In this document: positions 7,006 to 15,628 of the stretch, one piece after another | Layout of the letters: every line of letters starts with the position of its first letter | Numbering within the stretch: position 1 is the first letter of the stretch | NCBI GenBank assembly: GCA_020200135.1 | Contig: JAIVJI010000074.1 | Coordinates: forward strand, 30,835-94,834 | Direction of reading: 5' to 3' | DNA: 64,000 bases | DNA from: Acidobacteriota bacterium | GTDB lineage: Bacteria > Acidobacteriota > Blastocatellia > Pyrinomonadales > Pyrinomonadaceae | Notes under the pieces: generated by a model | The model's database searches: none | Told to the model about the DNA's origin: nothing | What the model saw: only the letters and a program-made list of their open reading frames with translations | Translations under genes and position numbers: made by a program

Positions 7006-9621
7006 TCAGGACACTTCCGCGTCGAGCTCGGAGATGAAGCGCTCGCACAGCGCCACGTCGTCCAGAGTCTTAATGCCTTGCCCCTCGCGCGCGTCGGTGA
7101 AGGGGCAGCCCAGCACGCCCGTCTCCCGCCCGGCCAGGAAGTTAATCATCTCGTTCGGGAAGCCCAGCTCACCCGTCCGGTCGTAACGCCCTTCGGACTC
7201 GCGCCAGTGGCGTCGCCGCAACTCCGCCAGCGCGTCGAACATCACCCCGCTCCTGAGCAGGAAGAGGCCGTTGTTCGTCTCGCCGAACTCGGGGCGCGGC
7301 GCGCCCTCGAGGTGCGTCTCGCGCGACGCGAGCACGCGCCCCCGCTCGTCGCGCTCGATTGGCGCGTAAGGCCGCTCCTTAAGCGTCGTCGGCAGCACCA
7401 TGTCGTATTCGTCGAAGAGCGCTGCGAGCCGGAGCACGCGCGCGACCGTCCGCGGCCTGACGACGGGCTGCGTGCCCCAGACGACCAGCGCGCGACCGGC
7501 GAAATCCTTCATTAACCCGCGCGCCTGTAGGACGGCGTCGCCCGTGCCCAGCGGCACGCGCTGCACGACGTAGCTCACCTCCTCGCCCGCCAGTGCCTCG
7601 CGCACCGCCCGCTCGGTCTCGGGCGAGACGACGACGACCGGCGCGCGCGCCGAGCCGCCGCAGCCCTCCATGACGTTACGCAGCACGCGGAGTACGGCCG
7701 GCACGCCGGCCACCGGCGCCACGGGCTTCGGCACGTCCAGCCCCGACTCGCGCGCCCTCGACCCCTTCCCGGCCGCGACGATCAAGGGCCACACTTCGTC
7801 CCGCACGGCGTCCGCCTCGACCTCGTCCAGCATCGAGGCGACGCCCCGTCTGTAGACCACGCCCGCGCGCCCCAGAGCGTTGAACTCTTCGACCGCACGG
7901 CGCCAGACCACTTCGAGCCCCAGCCCCGAGAGTCCGTCGCCCGGCGTTGAGATCATCACCGAGCCTTCGGCCACGGCGTCCCGGCCGGCCGGGGCGTAAA
8001 ACTCCGCCTGCACCCTGCGGATGAGTGCGGACACGCCCTCCTCCGCCGTCAGCGCGAGGACGTTGCCTCCGAACCCGCCGCCCATGAGCCGCGCGCCGCG
8101 GACGCCGGGGTCGGAGAGGATGATGCGCACCAGCCTCTCCACCTCCGGCGTACTCACGTCGTAGAGGTCCCGCAGGCTCGCGTGTGTCTCGTTGAGTAGT
8201 TCGCCCAGCCGCGACACCGCCTGACGCCCGTCCGATTCGGAAGGAGAGCCGAGGAGGCGCTCGGCCGCCGAGACGCGGCGGACTTCGCCGAGGTGATGCA
8301 GGGCGTATGCGCGCCCGCGCAGCGGCCGCCCGCGCCGCTCTTCGACGAGCGCCGGGAAGGCTTCGACGCACTCGCCGTACGCGCGTGCGTAATCCCGCTC
8401 GACCTCTTCCAGCGTGATCGTCTCAGGGAGTTCGCGGAGCAGGGACTCCGCCTCGTCGGCCGCGCCCTCCGCGCCCGAGAGCAGCGCCTCGACGGCGCGG
8501 CCCCAGGCCGCGTGGCGCCGCGGGTCTGTGTCCCCCCAGCCTTCTATGATCGCGGGTATCAGCAGGCGCGAGACGGCCGCGCGCTCGTTGTACTCCAGCA
8601 TGGTCTCTCGCCCCTTGTCCGCCGGGTGGGAGAAGAAGGTGACCCAGCGCAGCCGCTCCGACGGGAGCTGTACGGCGCGCGTCGTCCCCTCCCTGTAAGA
8701 GATGCGCACGGCGCGCGAGCGCCTCGCGAGGCAAATCGTCAGATGATCCATCGACCCACCGCGCGTGCCGACGAACCACTCGGCCTTCGACGAATCCGCG
8801 GCCAACTCGCCGGGCTCGTAAGCCACGCCGTTGACCTCGCGTATCGCCGCGCCGGCGAGCACCGCCAGCGCCGAAGAGGACGAAGCCCCGCCCTTTGGCG
8901 GGATGCTCGAATCGACCACGAAGTCGAAGCCCCGCGCCACCCGCCCGCCGAACTTCGTGCGTGCGAAGAAACACGAACCCTTAACGTAGTTGCCCCAATG
9001 GGGCGCCGGCGTCTCGCCCTTGAAGATGTAAGAGAGCCAGTTCGCCTCGTAACCCTCTCGACCTCCGGGCGCGGGACCTTCGTCGAGCGAGAAGTCGAAG
9101 CGCGCGAACTCCCCGCGACGTGACACGCCCCGGACGCGTCCCGCCGCCGAGGGCCTGTACATCATGAGCATGTCGTGTTCGCGGCTGCCGAAGGGGAGTG
9201 AGTACGTCGGCAGGTAAGACACGTAGTCCACGTGCTCGCCAAGGATGTTGATGCGAGCCGGGGCGCGGAGCAGGTGGACGGGGCCTTCGCCGTAGGCCTC
9301 GAGAAAGCTTGCGCACAGCGCGCCCAGCCTGTTGAGGCTTTTCTCGGCGGCCCCCACGTCGTCCCCGTAAGCCTGCCGGAGAAGTGAGAGCAGCCCCGCC
9401 GCCCGCCGCGTCGGCAGCCCCCCGGCGCCACCTTCAAAGAGTGACATGAGCAGCGACGGCCGGCCGCCTTGCGGTTCGTTCGCCCCCTGCTCGGCACGGG
9501 GCAGGGCGGCGGCACCGGATACGAGTTTGTGTAGGTCTGAGACTAGCACCGTTGCGACTAAAGAGGGCCGAACGACCCTTATCGACTCTAAAGCGTTTTC
9601 GAGAAAGAGAGCGGCGGTCAC
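7006..9621 (-). CDS. GHMP sugar kinase - nucleotidyltransferase fusion (sugar-1-P salvage enzyme)
   Basis: Two catalytic domains in one 871-residue chain. Residues about 100-545 are a galactokinase-like GHMP kinase: [18 protein letters not shown] near 121-138, the ATP loop [17 protein letters not shown] near 241-257, the SMDHL segment and [13 protein letters not shown] near the end. Residues about 610-871 are a GlmU/RmlA-like NTP transferase beginning [14 protein letters not shown] with [13 protein letters not shown] (sugar-P binding), PLGTGDAV and ETNNGLFLL. The implied chemistry is sugar to sugar-1-phosphate to NDP-sugar; the sugar is unknown, but GalNAc, Gal or GlcNAc fit the locus. In plant/Bacteroides FKP the domain order is the reverse. 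The first about 75 residues are not recognisable; ATG 9447 ([10 protein letters not shown]) is an alternative start. First gene of the minus-strand set. Confidence 0.86.
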   Translation of the reverse strand: MTAALFLENALESIRVVRPSLVATVLVSDLHKLVSGAAALPRAEQGANEPQGGRPSLLMSLFEGGAGGLPTRRAAGLLSLLRQAYGDDVGAAEKSLNRLGALCASFLEAYGEGPVHLLRAPARINILGEHVDYVSYLPTYSLPFGSREHDMLMMYRPSAAGRVRGVSRRGEFARFDFSLDEGPAPGGREGYEANWLSYIFKGETPAPHWGNYVKGSCFFARTKFGGRVARGFDFVVDSSIPPKGGASSSSALAVLAGAAIREVNGVAYEPGELAADSSKAEWFVGTRGGSMDHLTICLARRSRAVRISYREGTTRAVQLPSERLRWVTFFSHPADKGRETMLEYNERAAVSRLLIPAIIEGWGDTDPRRHAAWGRAVEALLSGAEGAADEAESLLRELPETITLEEVERDYARAYGECVEAFPALVEERRGRPLRGRAYALHHLGEVRRVSAAERLLGSPSESDGRQAVSRLGELLNETHASLRDLYDVSTPEVERLVRIILSDPGVRGARLMGGGFGGNVLALTAEEGVSALIRRVQAEFYAPAGRDAVAEGSVMISTPGDGLSGLGLEVVWRRAVEEFNALGRAGVVYRRGVASMLDEVEADAVRDEVWPLIVAAGKGSRARESGLDVPKPVAPVAGVPAVLRVLRNVMEGCGGSARAPVVVVSPETERAVREALAGEEVSYVVQRVPLGTGDAVLQARGLMKDFAGRALVVWGTQPVVRPRTVARVLRLAALFDEYDMVLPTTLKERPYAPIERDERGRVLASRETHLEGAPRPEFGETNNGLFLLRSGVMFDALAELRRRHWRESEGRYDRTGELGFPNEMINFLAGRETGVLGCPFTDAREGQGIKTLDDVALCERFISELDAEVS

Positions 9622-10028
9622 TGAGCCGGGGTTTGTTCAAGACTCTGACAAATGCTGTCACCGTAGACCGGCGGAGCGCGTCTAAGACACGTCGCGCCGC
9701 CTCGGAGACGTGCTTATACCATCACACGCCCAGTAAAGCCAAAGGCCCACAGCGCCTCGAGGCGGCGCACACGGTGAAGACGTGCGGAGGCGAGAGGCGG
9801 GGCGGCGAAGCTACATAAAAGCAATTCTCTCAAGGTATAGATACTTGGCCCGGCGGCCTGCCCCTTGCGGCCACGCTCGGGTTAGTGCTATAAAAACGTT
9901 CCTGACAACGTGTCGTGCTATAAAGTTCTGTAGAGCCATCCGCCCACAATTCGTATCGCTCCCAAAGTTGTTCGGAAACTGATAGGCGAAAGTAGTATTC
10001 AGGGTTTGTCAGGAAAGTAAACAAACTA
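9622..10028. promoter_or_regulatory. Divergent intergenic region, probable promoters
   Basis: About 400 bp without a gene between the minus-strand kinase fusion and the plus-strand GNAT gene. It is clearly more AT-rich than the flanks, especially 9820-10028, as expected for back-to-back promoters. It holds two direct copies of GTGCTATAAA exactly 30 bp apart (9885 and 9915) and AACAAACT at 10020-10027, an octamer that recurs in the TonB-receptor leader. No convincing -35/-10 pair or terminator could be fixed by eye. Confidence 0.5.
9885..9924 (+). repeat. Direct repeat GTGCTATAAA, two copies 30 bp apart
   Basis: Identical 10-mers at 9885-9894 and 9915-9924, the first following TTA and the second following GTC. 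A spacing of 30 bp is close to three helical turns, so both copies would face the same side of the DNA; this is compatible with a repeated operator in the divergent promoter region, but chance cannot be excluded. Confidence 0.4.
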
Positions 10029-10892
10029 TTGAGTCCGAACGCCAAGGAGCTTGAAATTCGTCTGCTCAAAGCGAGCGATGTCGCTGAGGCGATGAGACTC
10101 AAGACGGCGGCCGGGTGGAATCAGACAGAGGAGGACTGGCTTAGGCTCCTTAGTCTTTGCCCGGACGGCTGTTTCGCTGCCACCGCTGGCGCGCGACTCG
10201 TCGGGACGACGACCACCACCGTGTACGGGAGGGAACTCGCCTGGGTGGGCATGGTGCTCGTGGATCCCGGGTTCCGCCGGAGGGGCATCGCGACGGCGCT
10301 CGTCCGTGCGGCGCTCGAAGGCCTTGATGCGGCCGCGGTGGCAACCGTGAAGCTGGACGCGACGCCCGAGGGCGCCCCCGTCTATGAAGCGCTGGGCTTC
10401 GAGGCCGAGCTTCGCATCGAGCGCTGGGTGGGCGCAGCCCGGGCCGAAGCCTCGCCGGCACATGCGGCGGAGGGCGCGCCTGACCCCACGCAAATCTTTG
10501 AACTTGACCGGCGCGCGTTCGGCGCCGACCGCTCGGAACTGCTGAGGGCGCTTTTAGAAGAGTCGTTCGTAACGTCGGCGGTGAGCATGGGGGCGGACGG
10601 GCGGCTGCGCGGCTACGCACTGGCGAGGCGTGGGGCGATGGCCGGCTACGTCGGGCCTCTGGTGGCGGAGGAGGCAGAGACGGCCGCCGCCCTCCTCGAC
10701 GACGTGCTCAATCGTCTGGGTGCCGGGCGGGTCTGCGTGGACTTGAACACGACTTACGCCGGCGGCGCGCGCGTGCTGGAGGCGCGCGGCTTCGTCAAGC
10801 AACGCGAGCTGATCCGCATGCAGCGCGGCGGTGGAAGCGGCGCAGGCACTTCCGACAGTGTCTTCGCCATCGCCGGACCGGAAGTGGGTTGA
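10029..10892 (+). CDS. Tandem GNAT-family N-acetyltransferase
   Basis: Cytoplasmic acetyl-CoA-dependent acyltransferase, 287 residues with two GNAT-like halves. Residues 8-130 hold the canonical acetyl-CoA loop (GMVLVDPGFRRRGIATALVRAAL) followed by YEALGFEAE. Residues about 155-270 form a second, degenerate GNAT unit of the YitH/HolE type (GPLVAEEAETAAALLDDVL, VLEARGFVKQRELIRM). Translation starts at TTG 10029, since homology begins immediately after (LEIRLLKASDV) and the next ATG (10092) would delete the first strand. Its stop is 30 bp before nagB. An amino-sugar N-acetyltransferase role would suit the neighbourhood, but substrate cannot be read from sequence. Confidence 0.85.
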   Translation: MSPNAKELEIRLLKASDVAEAMRLKTAAGWNQTEEDWLRLLSLCPDGCFAATAGARLVGTTTTTVYGRELAWVGMVLVDPGFRRRGIATALVRAALEGLDAAAVATVKLDATPEGAPVYEALGFEAELRIERWVGAARAEASPAHAAEGAPDPTQIFELDRRAFGADRSELLRALLEESFVTSAVSMGADGRLRGYALARRGAMAGYVGPLVAEEAETAAALLDDVLNRLGAGRVCVDLNTTYAGGARVLEARGFVKQRELIRMQRGGGSGAGTSDSVFAIAGPEVG

Positions 10893-10922
10893 GGCGCAAA
10901 ACCTTCCATCCGAGGAGTGAAC

Positions 10923-11729
10923 ATGGAATCACGGGTGCAGAGAGGCACGGCCGAAGACGGCCTCGTCGAGCGGTTTCGGGCGGGGCGCCTGAACGTCTAC
11001 GTCTACGAGTCGCGGCCGAAGATGGCGGCGGCGGCGGCAGCCGCCGTGTCGGCGGAGATTCGTCGCCTGCAAGGTGAGCGGGGCCGCGCCGTCGGCATCT
11101 TCGCCTCCGCCCCTTCGCAGAACGAGTTCCTGGCGGAACTCGCCGGCGCCGCGGGCGTTGACTGGTCTAAAGTCAAGGGCTTTCACCTCGACGAGTACCT
11201 GGGGATGGAGGACAGCGCGCCGCAGTCTTTCCGCCGCTTCCTACTCGACCGCTTGGTGAACAAGGTGGACTTCGGCGAGTTCCACGGGCTGCGCGGCGAG
11301 GCCGAGGACGCCGCGGCCGAGTGCCGCAGGTACGCGGCGCTGCTCGCGGAGGACCCGTCCGACTTCGCCGTGCTCGGCGTCGGCGAGAACGGACATTTGG
11401 CCTTCATCGACCCGCCCTTCTGCGACTTCGACGACCCGGAGCCGGTCAAGGTGGCCGAGTTGGACGAGGTCTGCCGCTTGCAGCAGGTGCATGACGGCGC
11501 CTTCGCGACGCTCGAAGACGTCCCGCGCGACGCGCTCTCCCTGACCATCCCGACCATCATGTCGAGGCCGAAGCTGTTCGCCATCGTGCCGGGGCCGGCG
11601 AAGGCGCAGGCCATCAAGGGCGTCATCGAGGGGCCGATTGAGACGGCGTGTCCGGCCTCCATTCTCAGGAACCACGGGGACGCACACCTCTTCATTGACC
11701 GCGACTCGGCCTCCCTCCTCTCGCGCTGA
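10923..11729 (+). CDS. nagB: Glucosamine-6-phosphate deaminase/isomerase
   Basis: Cytoplasmic NagB-family enzyme that converts glucosamine-6-phosphate (or a related amino-sugar phosphate) to fructose-6-phosphate and ammonia; 268 residues. Family motifs: GIFASAPSQNEFLAEL (phosphate binding), VKGFHLDEYLGM with the catalytic Asp, FAVLGVGENGHLAFIDPP with the catalytic His of the Asp-His-Glu set, LTIPTIMSRPKLFAIVPGPAK, and AIKGVIEGPIETACPAS. ATG 10923 is preferred over GTG 10917 because GAGGAG lies at 10912-10917, 5 nt upstream. Together with agaS it indicates that both gluco- and galacto-configured amino sugars enter glycolysis from this locus. Confidence 0.93.
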   Translation: MESRVQRGTAEDGLVERFRAGRLNVYVYESRPKMAAAAAAAVSAEIRRLQGERGRAVGIFASAPSQNEFLAELAGAAGVDWSKVKGFHLDEYLGMEDSAPQSFRRFLLDRLVNKVDFGEFHGLRGEAEDAAAECRRYAALLAEDPSDFAVLGVGENGHLAFIDPPFCDFDDPEPVKVAELDEVCRLQQVHDGAFATLEDVPRDALSLTIPTIMSRPKLFAIVPGPAKAQAIKGVIEGPIETACPASILRNHGDAHLFIDRDSASLLSR

Positions 11730-11781
11730 GGGCGCGGGCAGTCCGGCCGAAGCCGCAAAGCTTTAAAGGCTGAGAGCGACG

Positions 11782-13152
11782 ATGAGACTTGCAAAGGGCG
11801 GGCGCGCGTTCCGGGGGCTGACACTCGTCTGCGCCGTGGCGTCCCTTACGGCGCCGCTCGCTTACGCCCGAAAGGGGGAGGGCGGCGACGGCCGGCGGGG
11901 CGCGGCGTCAAGGTTCAAGTTCAAGCAGCTCGTCGAGGCCAACGTCATCGCCACGCACGCTTTCCAAATTCTGCTCGCCAAAAAGTCCGGTAAGGGGGAC
12001 GCGGCGTGTTACGCGCAGGGCGGCCTCTCGGACGGCGAGTTGGAGGCGCTCGCCGGCCACCAGAGCAACCTCCTGAAGAGTAAGGCCAGTGAGGTGCTGG
12101 CCTGGGCGCGCGGCGGCCGGTCGGGCTTCGACCCGTCGAAAGACCTCGAACCCGTTCTGAAGTCGGGACTGGCCGTTCCCCCCGGCTCGCCGGCCAACGT
12201 CTTCACCGAATACCTGCGCGCGCACGCCCGTTCCGGGTCAGACGAGGCCGGGCTGCGCTCGGTCGCCAGCCTCTACCAGACCATCCTCGAAGTGGAGCGG
12301 GACGGCGACCTCCTTCAGGACCAGTTCGCCTTCTACATAGCGCTCGGCCTCCCCGTCTACGTCGGCCAGTTGGGTCTGCCGGGCGGCGACGACGCGATGC
12401 TCGCCGCGGGTCGCGATCTGGGGCGGCGCGCCTGCGCCTCGCCCTACGCGACGGACGCCGCCGCGTGGCAGATCGCGGGGCGCAAGGTCTGGAACTGGGG
12501 TGAGAAGCATCTGCACATACGCGACGACAAGGTGCTCGCCGCGGAACTCCTGCGGGAGCGGGACGTGCGCGTGGTCGTGCCCCGCCTGCGCGCCGTGCCC
12601 GCGCAGAAGGTGGCCGTCGTCGGGCACTCGTTCACGATGGGGCAGCACTGGTCTTCGCCTTCGAGCTTCGTCCCCGTCGTGACCGAAATCTTCCGGCGCG
12701 TGAACCCTCGGGTCGAGTTCAAACAGTTCGAGCGGGGCGGGTTGACGGCCTCGCGCGCCAGACAGCGCTTCTACCGGGGCGTGCTCGACTGGCGGCCGGA
12801 CAGGGTTCTGCTAGTCGTCATGACGCGCACCGAAGAGGACTACGCGGCGCTCAAAGAGATGGGCGAGGGCTTCAAGGCTGCGGGCGTCGAGGCTTTCATG
12901 TTCGACGACATACACGACCCGGAGAGCGCCTCGAAGCCGGGGACGAGTGAGCGCGCCGCCCGCGTCGCGCGCGAGGCGGGCATCAAGGTCGTCGAGGTCG
13001 GCGCGCTGCTCGCGGCCGCGCCCGACCGCGGGCGCTTCCTGAGCCTCGACCGCGTACACATGACCGAGCCCTACCACCGCCTGATGGCGAAGGAGTGGCT
13101 CAAGTTCCTCGCGGGCGCGCGCGGCGAGCGGCTCGCGGGCCGCGCCGAATGA
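11782..13152 (+). CDS. Exported SGNH/GDSL-like hydrolase
   Basis: Secreted or periplasmic protein of 456 residues with an N-terminal signal (residues 1-29, ending LAYA-R). The first half is a helical region without a recognised fold. The C-terminal half (from about 270) has SGNH features: VAVVGHSFTMGQHW with a candidate nucleophile Ser near 282 in a GHS context, RGGLTASRAR in place of the block-II Gly, VVMTRTEEDY where block III would sit, and LDRVHMTEPYHRLMAKEW as block V with His. This suggests a carbohydrate esterase or deacetylase acting on the same glycan as the next enzymes. Esterase activity is inferred from motifs only; the nucleophile elbow is atypical. Confidence 0.72.
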   Translation: MRLAKGGRAFRGLTLVCAVASLTAPLAYARKGEGGDGRRGAASRFKFKQLVEANVIATHAFQILLAKKSGKGDAACYAQGGLSDGELEALAGHQSNLLKSKASEVLAWARGGRSGFDPSKDLEPVLKSGLAVPPGSPANVFTEYLRAHARSGSDEAGLRSVASLYQTILEVERDGDLLQDQFAFYIALGLPVYVGQLGLPGGDDAMLAAGRDLGRRACASPYATDAAAWQIAGRKVWNWGEKHLHIRDDKVLAAELLRERDVRVVVPRLRAVPAQKVAVVGHSFTMGQHWSSPSSFVPVVTEIFRRVNPRVEFKQFERGGLTASRARQRFYRGVLDWRPDRVLLVVMTRTEEDYAALKEMGEGFKAAGVEAFMFDDIHDPESASKPGTSERAARVAREAGIKVVEVGALLAAAPDRGRFLSLDRVHMTEPYHRLMAKEWLKFLAGARGERLAGRAE

Positions 13153-13171
13153 CGAGTTGAGAAGGCAGCAG

Positions 13172-15616
13172 ATGAAGGCTAACAGGGAACAGAAAAACTC
13201 GGAGGGGGGTGTGTCGCGCGTCGCACTAGTCGCGCTCACGCTCTCCTCCTTCTTCTCTCTTTCGGGGGCCGCCGGGGCACAGGTCGCGCGTGCGCAGGAG
13301 TCGCCGGGGCAGACGCGGCAGGCGGCTGTTGTCAGGCCGCGCATGCTCGTCGGAGAGCGCGACCCTCTGACGGGCTTCCAGACCTTGCGCGCGCGTTACG
13401 ACGCGGGCGCGCGGCCGCCGGACGACCTGGCCGGCTGGGCGCTCACCTACCTGCTCAAGGGCGACGAGGGGGCGGCGCGGCGCGCCGTCGAGGAGATGCG
13501 GCGCGCGCGCACGCCCGAGCGCGTCGGCTCGCGCACCTACCCCGAGTTCGTCAAGTGGTCGCTCGCCTTCGACTGGCTCTACAACTACCCGGGCTTCGAC
13601 GCGGCGCTCAAGGACCGCGTGGCCGGCGAACTGGTCAAGGCGGCCGCGCAGATGCTTCAGGACCAGTCGCTCCGCGACCCGCGGCTCTCGATGTACCATA
13701 ACTACACCGTCAGGTATCTCACGCTCGCCGCCTTCGCGCTGACGGCGGTCGAGGGGCACCCGTCGGTCGAGGCCGAGGCCGCGCTGCTGCGCGAGCGCAC
13801 GCGCCGCGTGTGGGAGCACATCCTCGACCTGACCGACTTCATCACGCCCGACGGCGGCTACCACGAGTCGATGGACTACCAGCGCATCACCTACGCCCCG
13901 ATGGCGCTGCTGGCCGAACTCGACCGCACCGCCTTGAACTCGGACCCCGCGCTGCGCTACTCCGTCTTCCGCCACTACACGGCCACGCACCTCTACAAGG
14001 CTTTGCCCGACGGCACGACCTCGCGCCTCGGCGACAACGAGTTCCCGTACATGCGCTCGCAGGACAACGTCGTGCTCGGCTACGCCGTCCACCGCTTCAA
14101 AGACCCTTACGCCGCGTGGATGCTCCGCGAGTCGGGCTGGCCGGACACGAAGGACTGGCTGATTCCCATCACCAAATTCCTCTGGGACGACCCCACGGTC
14201 GCGCCGCGCGACCCGGCGAAGACGAGCGAGGCGGAGCTCTCGCGCCAGCACCACTTCCGCGGTGTCGGCCACCTCGTCATGCGCGACGGCTTCGGCCCCG
14301 ACTCAACCTGGGTCGAGTTCGTCGCGGGGCCGTACCTCGCGAAGCACCAGCACCTCGACCAGCTCCACTTCGCCGTCTACCGCAAGGGCTACCTCGCCAC
14401 GGAGAGCGGCGCCGACTACACCGACACCGAGAGCCCGCACTACCTCAACTACTACCGCCGCACCATCGCGCACAACTCTGTGCTCGTCTACGACCGGCGC
14501 GAGCGGTTCTTCTGGGCGGAGAACCTCTGGCCGGCCGCCAACGACGGCGGGCAGCGCATGGACTCTTCGCGCTACTGGAACACGGCGCGCAGCCGCGAGG
14601 ACTTCCAGAACACGCGCGAGCTGTGGGCGCTCGCGCGGATGGAGGCCGTCGGCCACAGCCCCGGCGCCTACCACTACGCGCGCGGCGACGCCACGCGCGC
14701 CTACAGCGCGAGGAAGGTCGAGCTGTTCACGCGCGAGCTGGTCTACACGCCTTCGGACAACGTCCTCTTCGTCTTCGACCGCGTGCGCGCGACCGACCCG
14801 ACTTTCAGGAAGACGTGGCTGCTGCACGGCGTCTCGGAGCCGAGCGTCAAGGCGGCCGGGGCGGGCAGAGACGCGGGGCACGGCGGGACGGCCTACGGCG
14901 GCGCGAACGAGTTCACCTACGAGGACGGCGGCGGCGCGCTGCGCGTGCACACACTGCTCCCGCGCGAGCGCGAGCTGACGAAGCGCGGCGGGAGGGGCTT
15001 CGAGTTCTGGACGCCGGGCGACGAGCGCGGCGGCGCGTGGGGCTCGGGGCAGAACTGGCCGCTCGACCCGCCGGAGGGCGGGCCGCTCCCCGCCGACCCT
15101 TACCTGCGCAAGATGTGGAAGACTTTCTGGGGTGAGGATTTCGAGAAGCTCCTGCCGTCGAACACGCGGGCGGTCGTGCCTGCCGCGTGGCGCGTGGAGG
15201 TCTCGCCCGCGAAGCCCTCGAAGGAGGACGCGTTCCTCAACGTCATGGAGATCGGCGACCGCGGCCGGATGGCTGCGAGAAAGGTTGAGCTGGCCGACGG
15301 GTCGAATCTGACGGGCGCGGCCGTCGAGGGCGGCGTGCTGGCCCTCTTCGCGGCGGCGGACGCGCGCGTCACGGAGGGCGAGGCGACCGTGCCCGACGTG
15401 TTGACGACGGCGCTCCTCGTCACGGGGCTCGTCCCCGACGCGAAGTACGAGTTGCAGCTGACGGGGGGGCGTGCCAACTGGCGCGGCGGCCTCTACAACG
15501 GCGTGCCGCAGTGGCAGCAGGTCGCGACCGCCGACGACTCGGGTGTCATCTACCTGCCCTCGTTCAAGGGGCAGCGCGACGGCCGCCTGCGCCTCCGCCT
15601 GCTCTCGAAGACTTAG
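13172..15616 (+). CDS. Heparinase II/III-family polysaccharide lyase-like enzyme
   Basis: Exported 814-residue protein: signal peptide (to about residue 43, SGAAGA-Q), an alpha/alpha toroid (about 80-340) and an anti-parallel beta-sheet domain with the heparinase II/III signature. The toroid includes SMYHNYTVRYL and GGYHESMDYQRITYAP; the beta domain begins VMRDGFG and contains KHQHLDQLHFAVYRKGYLAT (His near 392/394), SGADYTD and YYRRTIAHNSVLVYD. These residues form the usual Tyr/His active site and metal cradle. The family eliminates uronic acid-containing glycosaminoglycan-like polymers, giving unsaturated uronates. ATG 13172 has AGAAGG upstream; it follows the SGNH gene by 19 bp and is 12 bp before the amidohydrolase. 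The exact PL family and substrate are unknown. Confidence 0.88.
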   Translation: MKANREQKNSEGGVSRVALVALTLSSFFSLSGAAGAQVARAQESPGQTRQAAVVRPRMLVGERDPLTGFQTLRARYDAGARPPDDLAGWALTYLLKGDEGAARRAVEEMRRARTPERVGSRTYPEFVKWSLAFDWLYNYPGFDAALKDRVAGELVKAAAQMLQDQSLRDPRLSMYHNYTVRYLTLAAFALTAVEGHPSVEAEAALLRERTRRVWEHILDLTDFITPDGGYHESMDYQRITYAPMALLAELDRTALNSDPALRYSVFRHYTATHLYKALPDGTTSRLGDNEFPYMRSQDNVVLGYAVHRFKDPYAAWMLRESGWPDTKDWLIPITKFLWDDPTVAPRDPAKTSEAELSRQHHFRGVGHLVMRDGFGPDSTWVEFVAGPYLAKHQHLDQLHFAVYRKGYLATESGADYTDTESPHYLNYYRRTIAHNSVLVYDRRERFFWAENLWPAANDGGQRMDSSRYWNTARSREDFQNTRELWALARMEAVGHSPGAYHYARGDATRAYSARKVELFTRELVYTPSDNVLFVFDRVRATDPTFRKTWLLHGVSEPSVKAAGAGRDAGHGGTAYGGANEFTYEDGGGALRVHTLLPRERELTKRGGRGFEFWTPGDERGGAWGSGQNWPLDPPEGGPLPADPYLRKMWKTFWGEDFEKLLPSNTRAVVPAAWRVEVSPAKPSKEDAFLNVMEIGDRGRMAARKVELADGSNLTGAAVEGGVLALFAAADARVTEGEATVPDVLTTALLVTGLVPDAKYELQLTGGRANWRGGLYNGVPQWQQVATADDSGVIYLPSFKGQRDGRLRLRLLSKT

Positions 15617-15628
15617 GTCCTTATAAAG

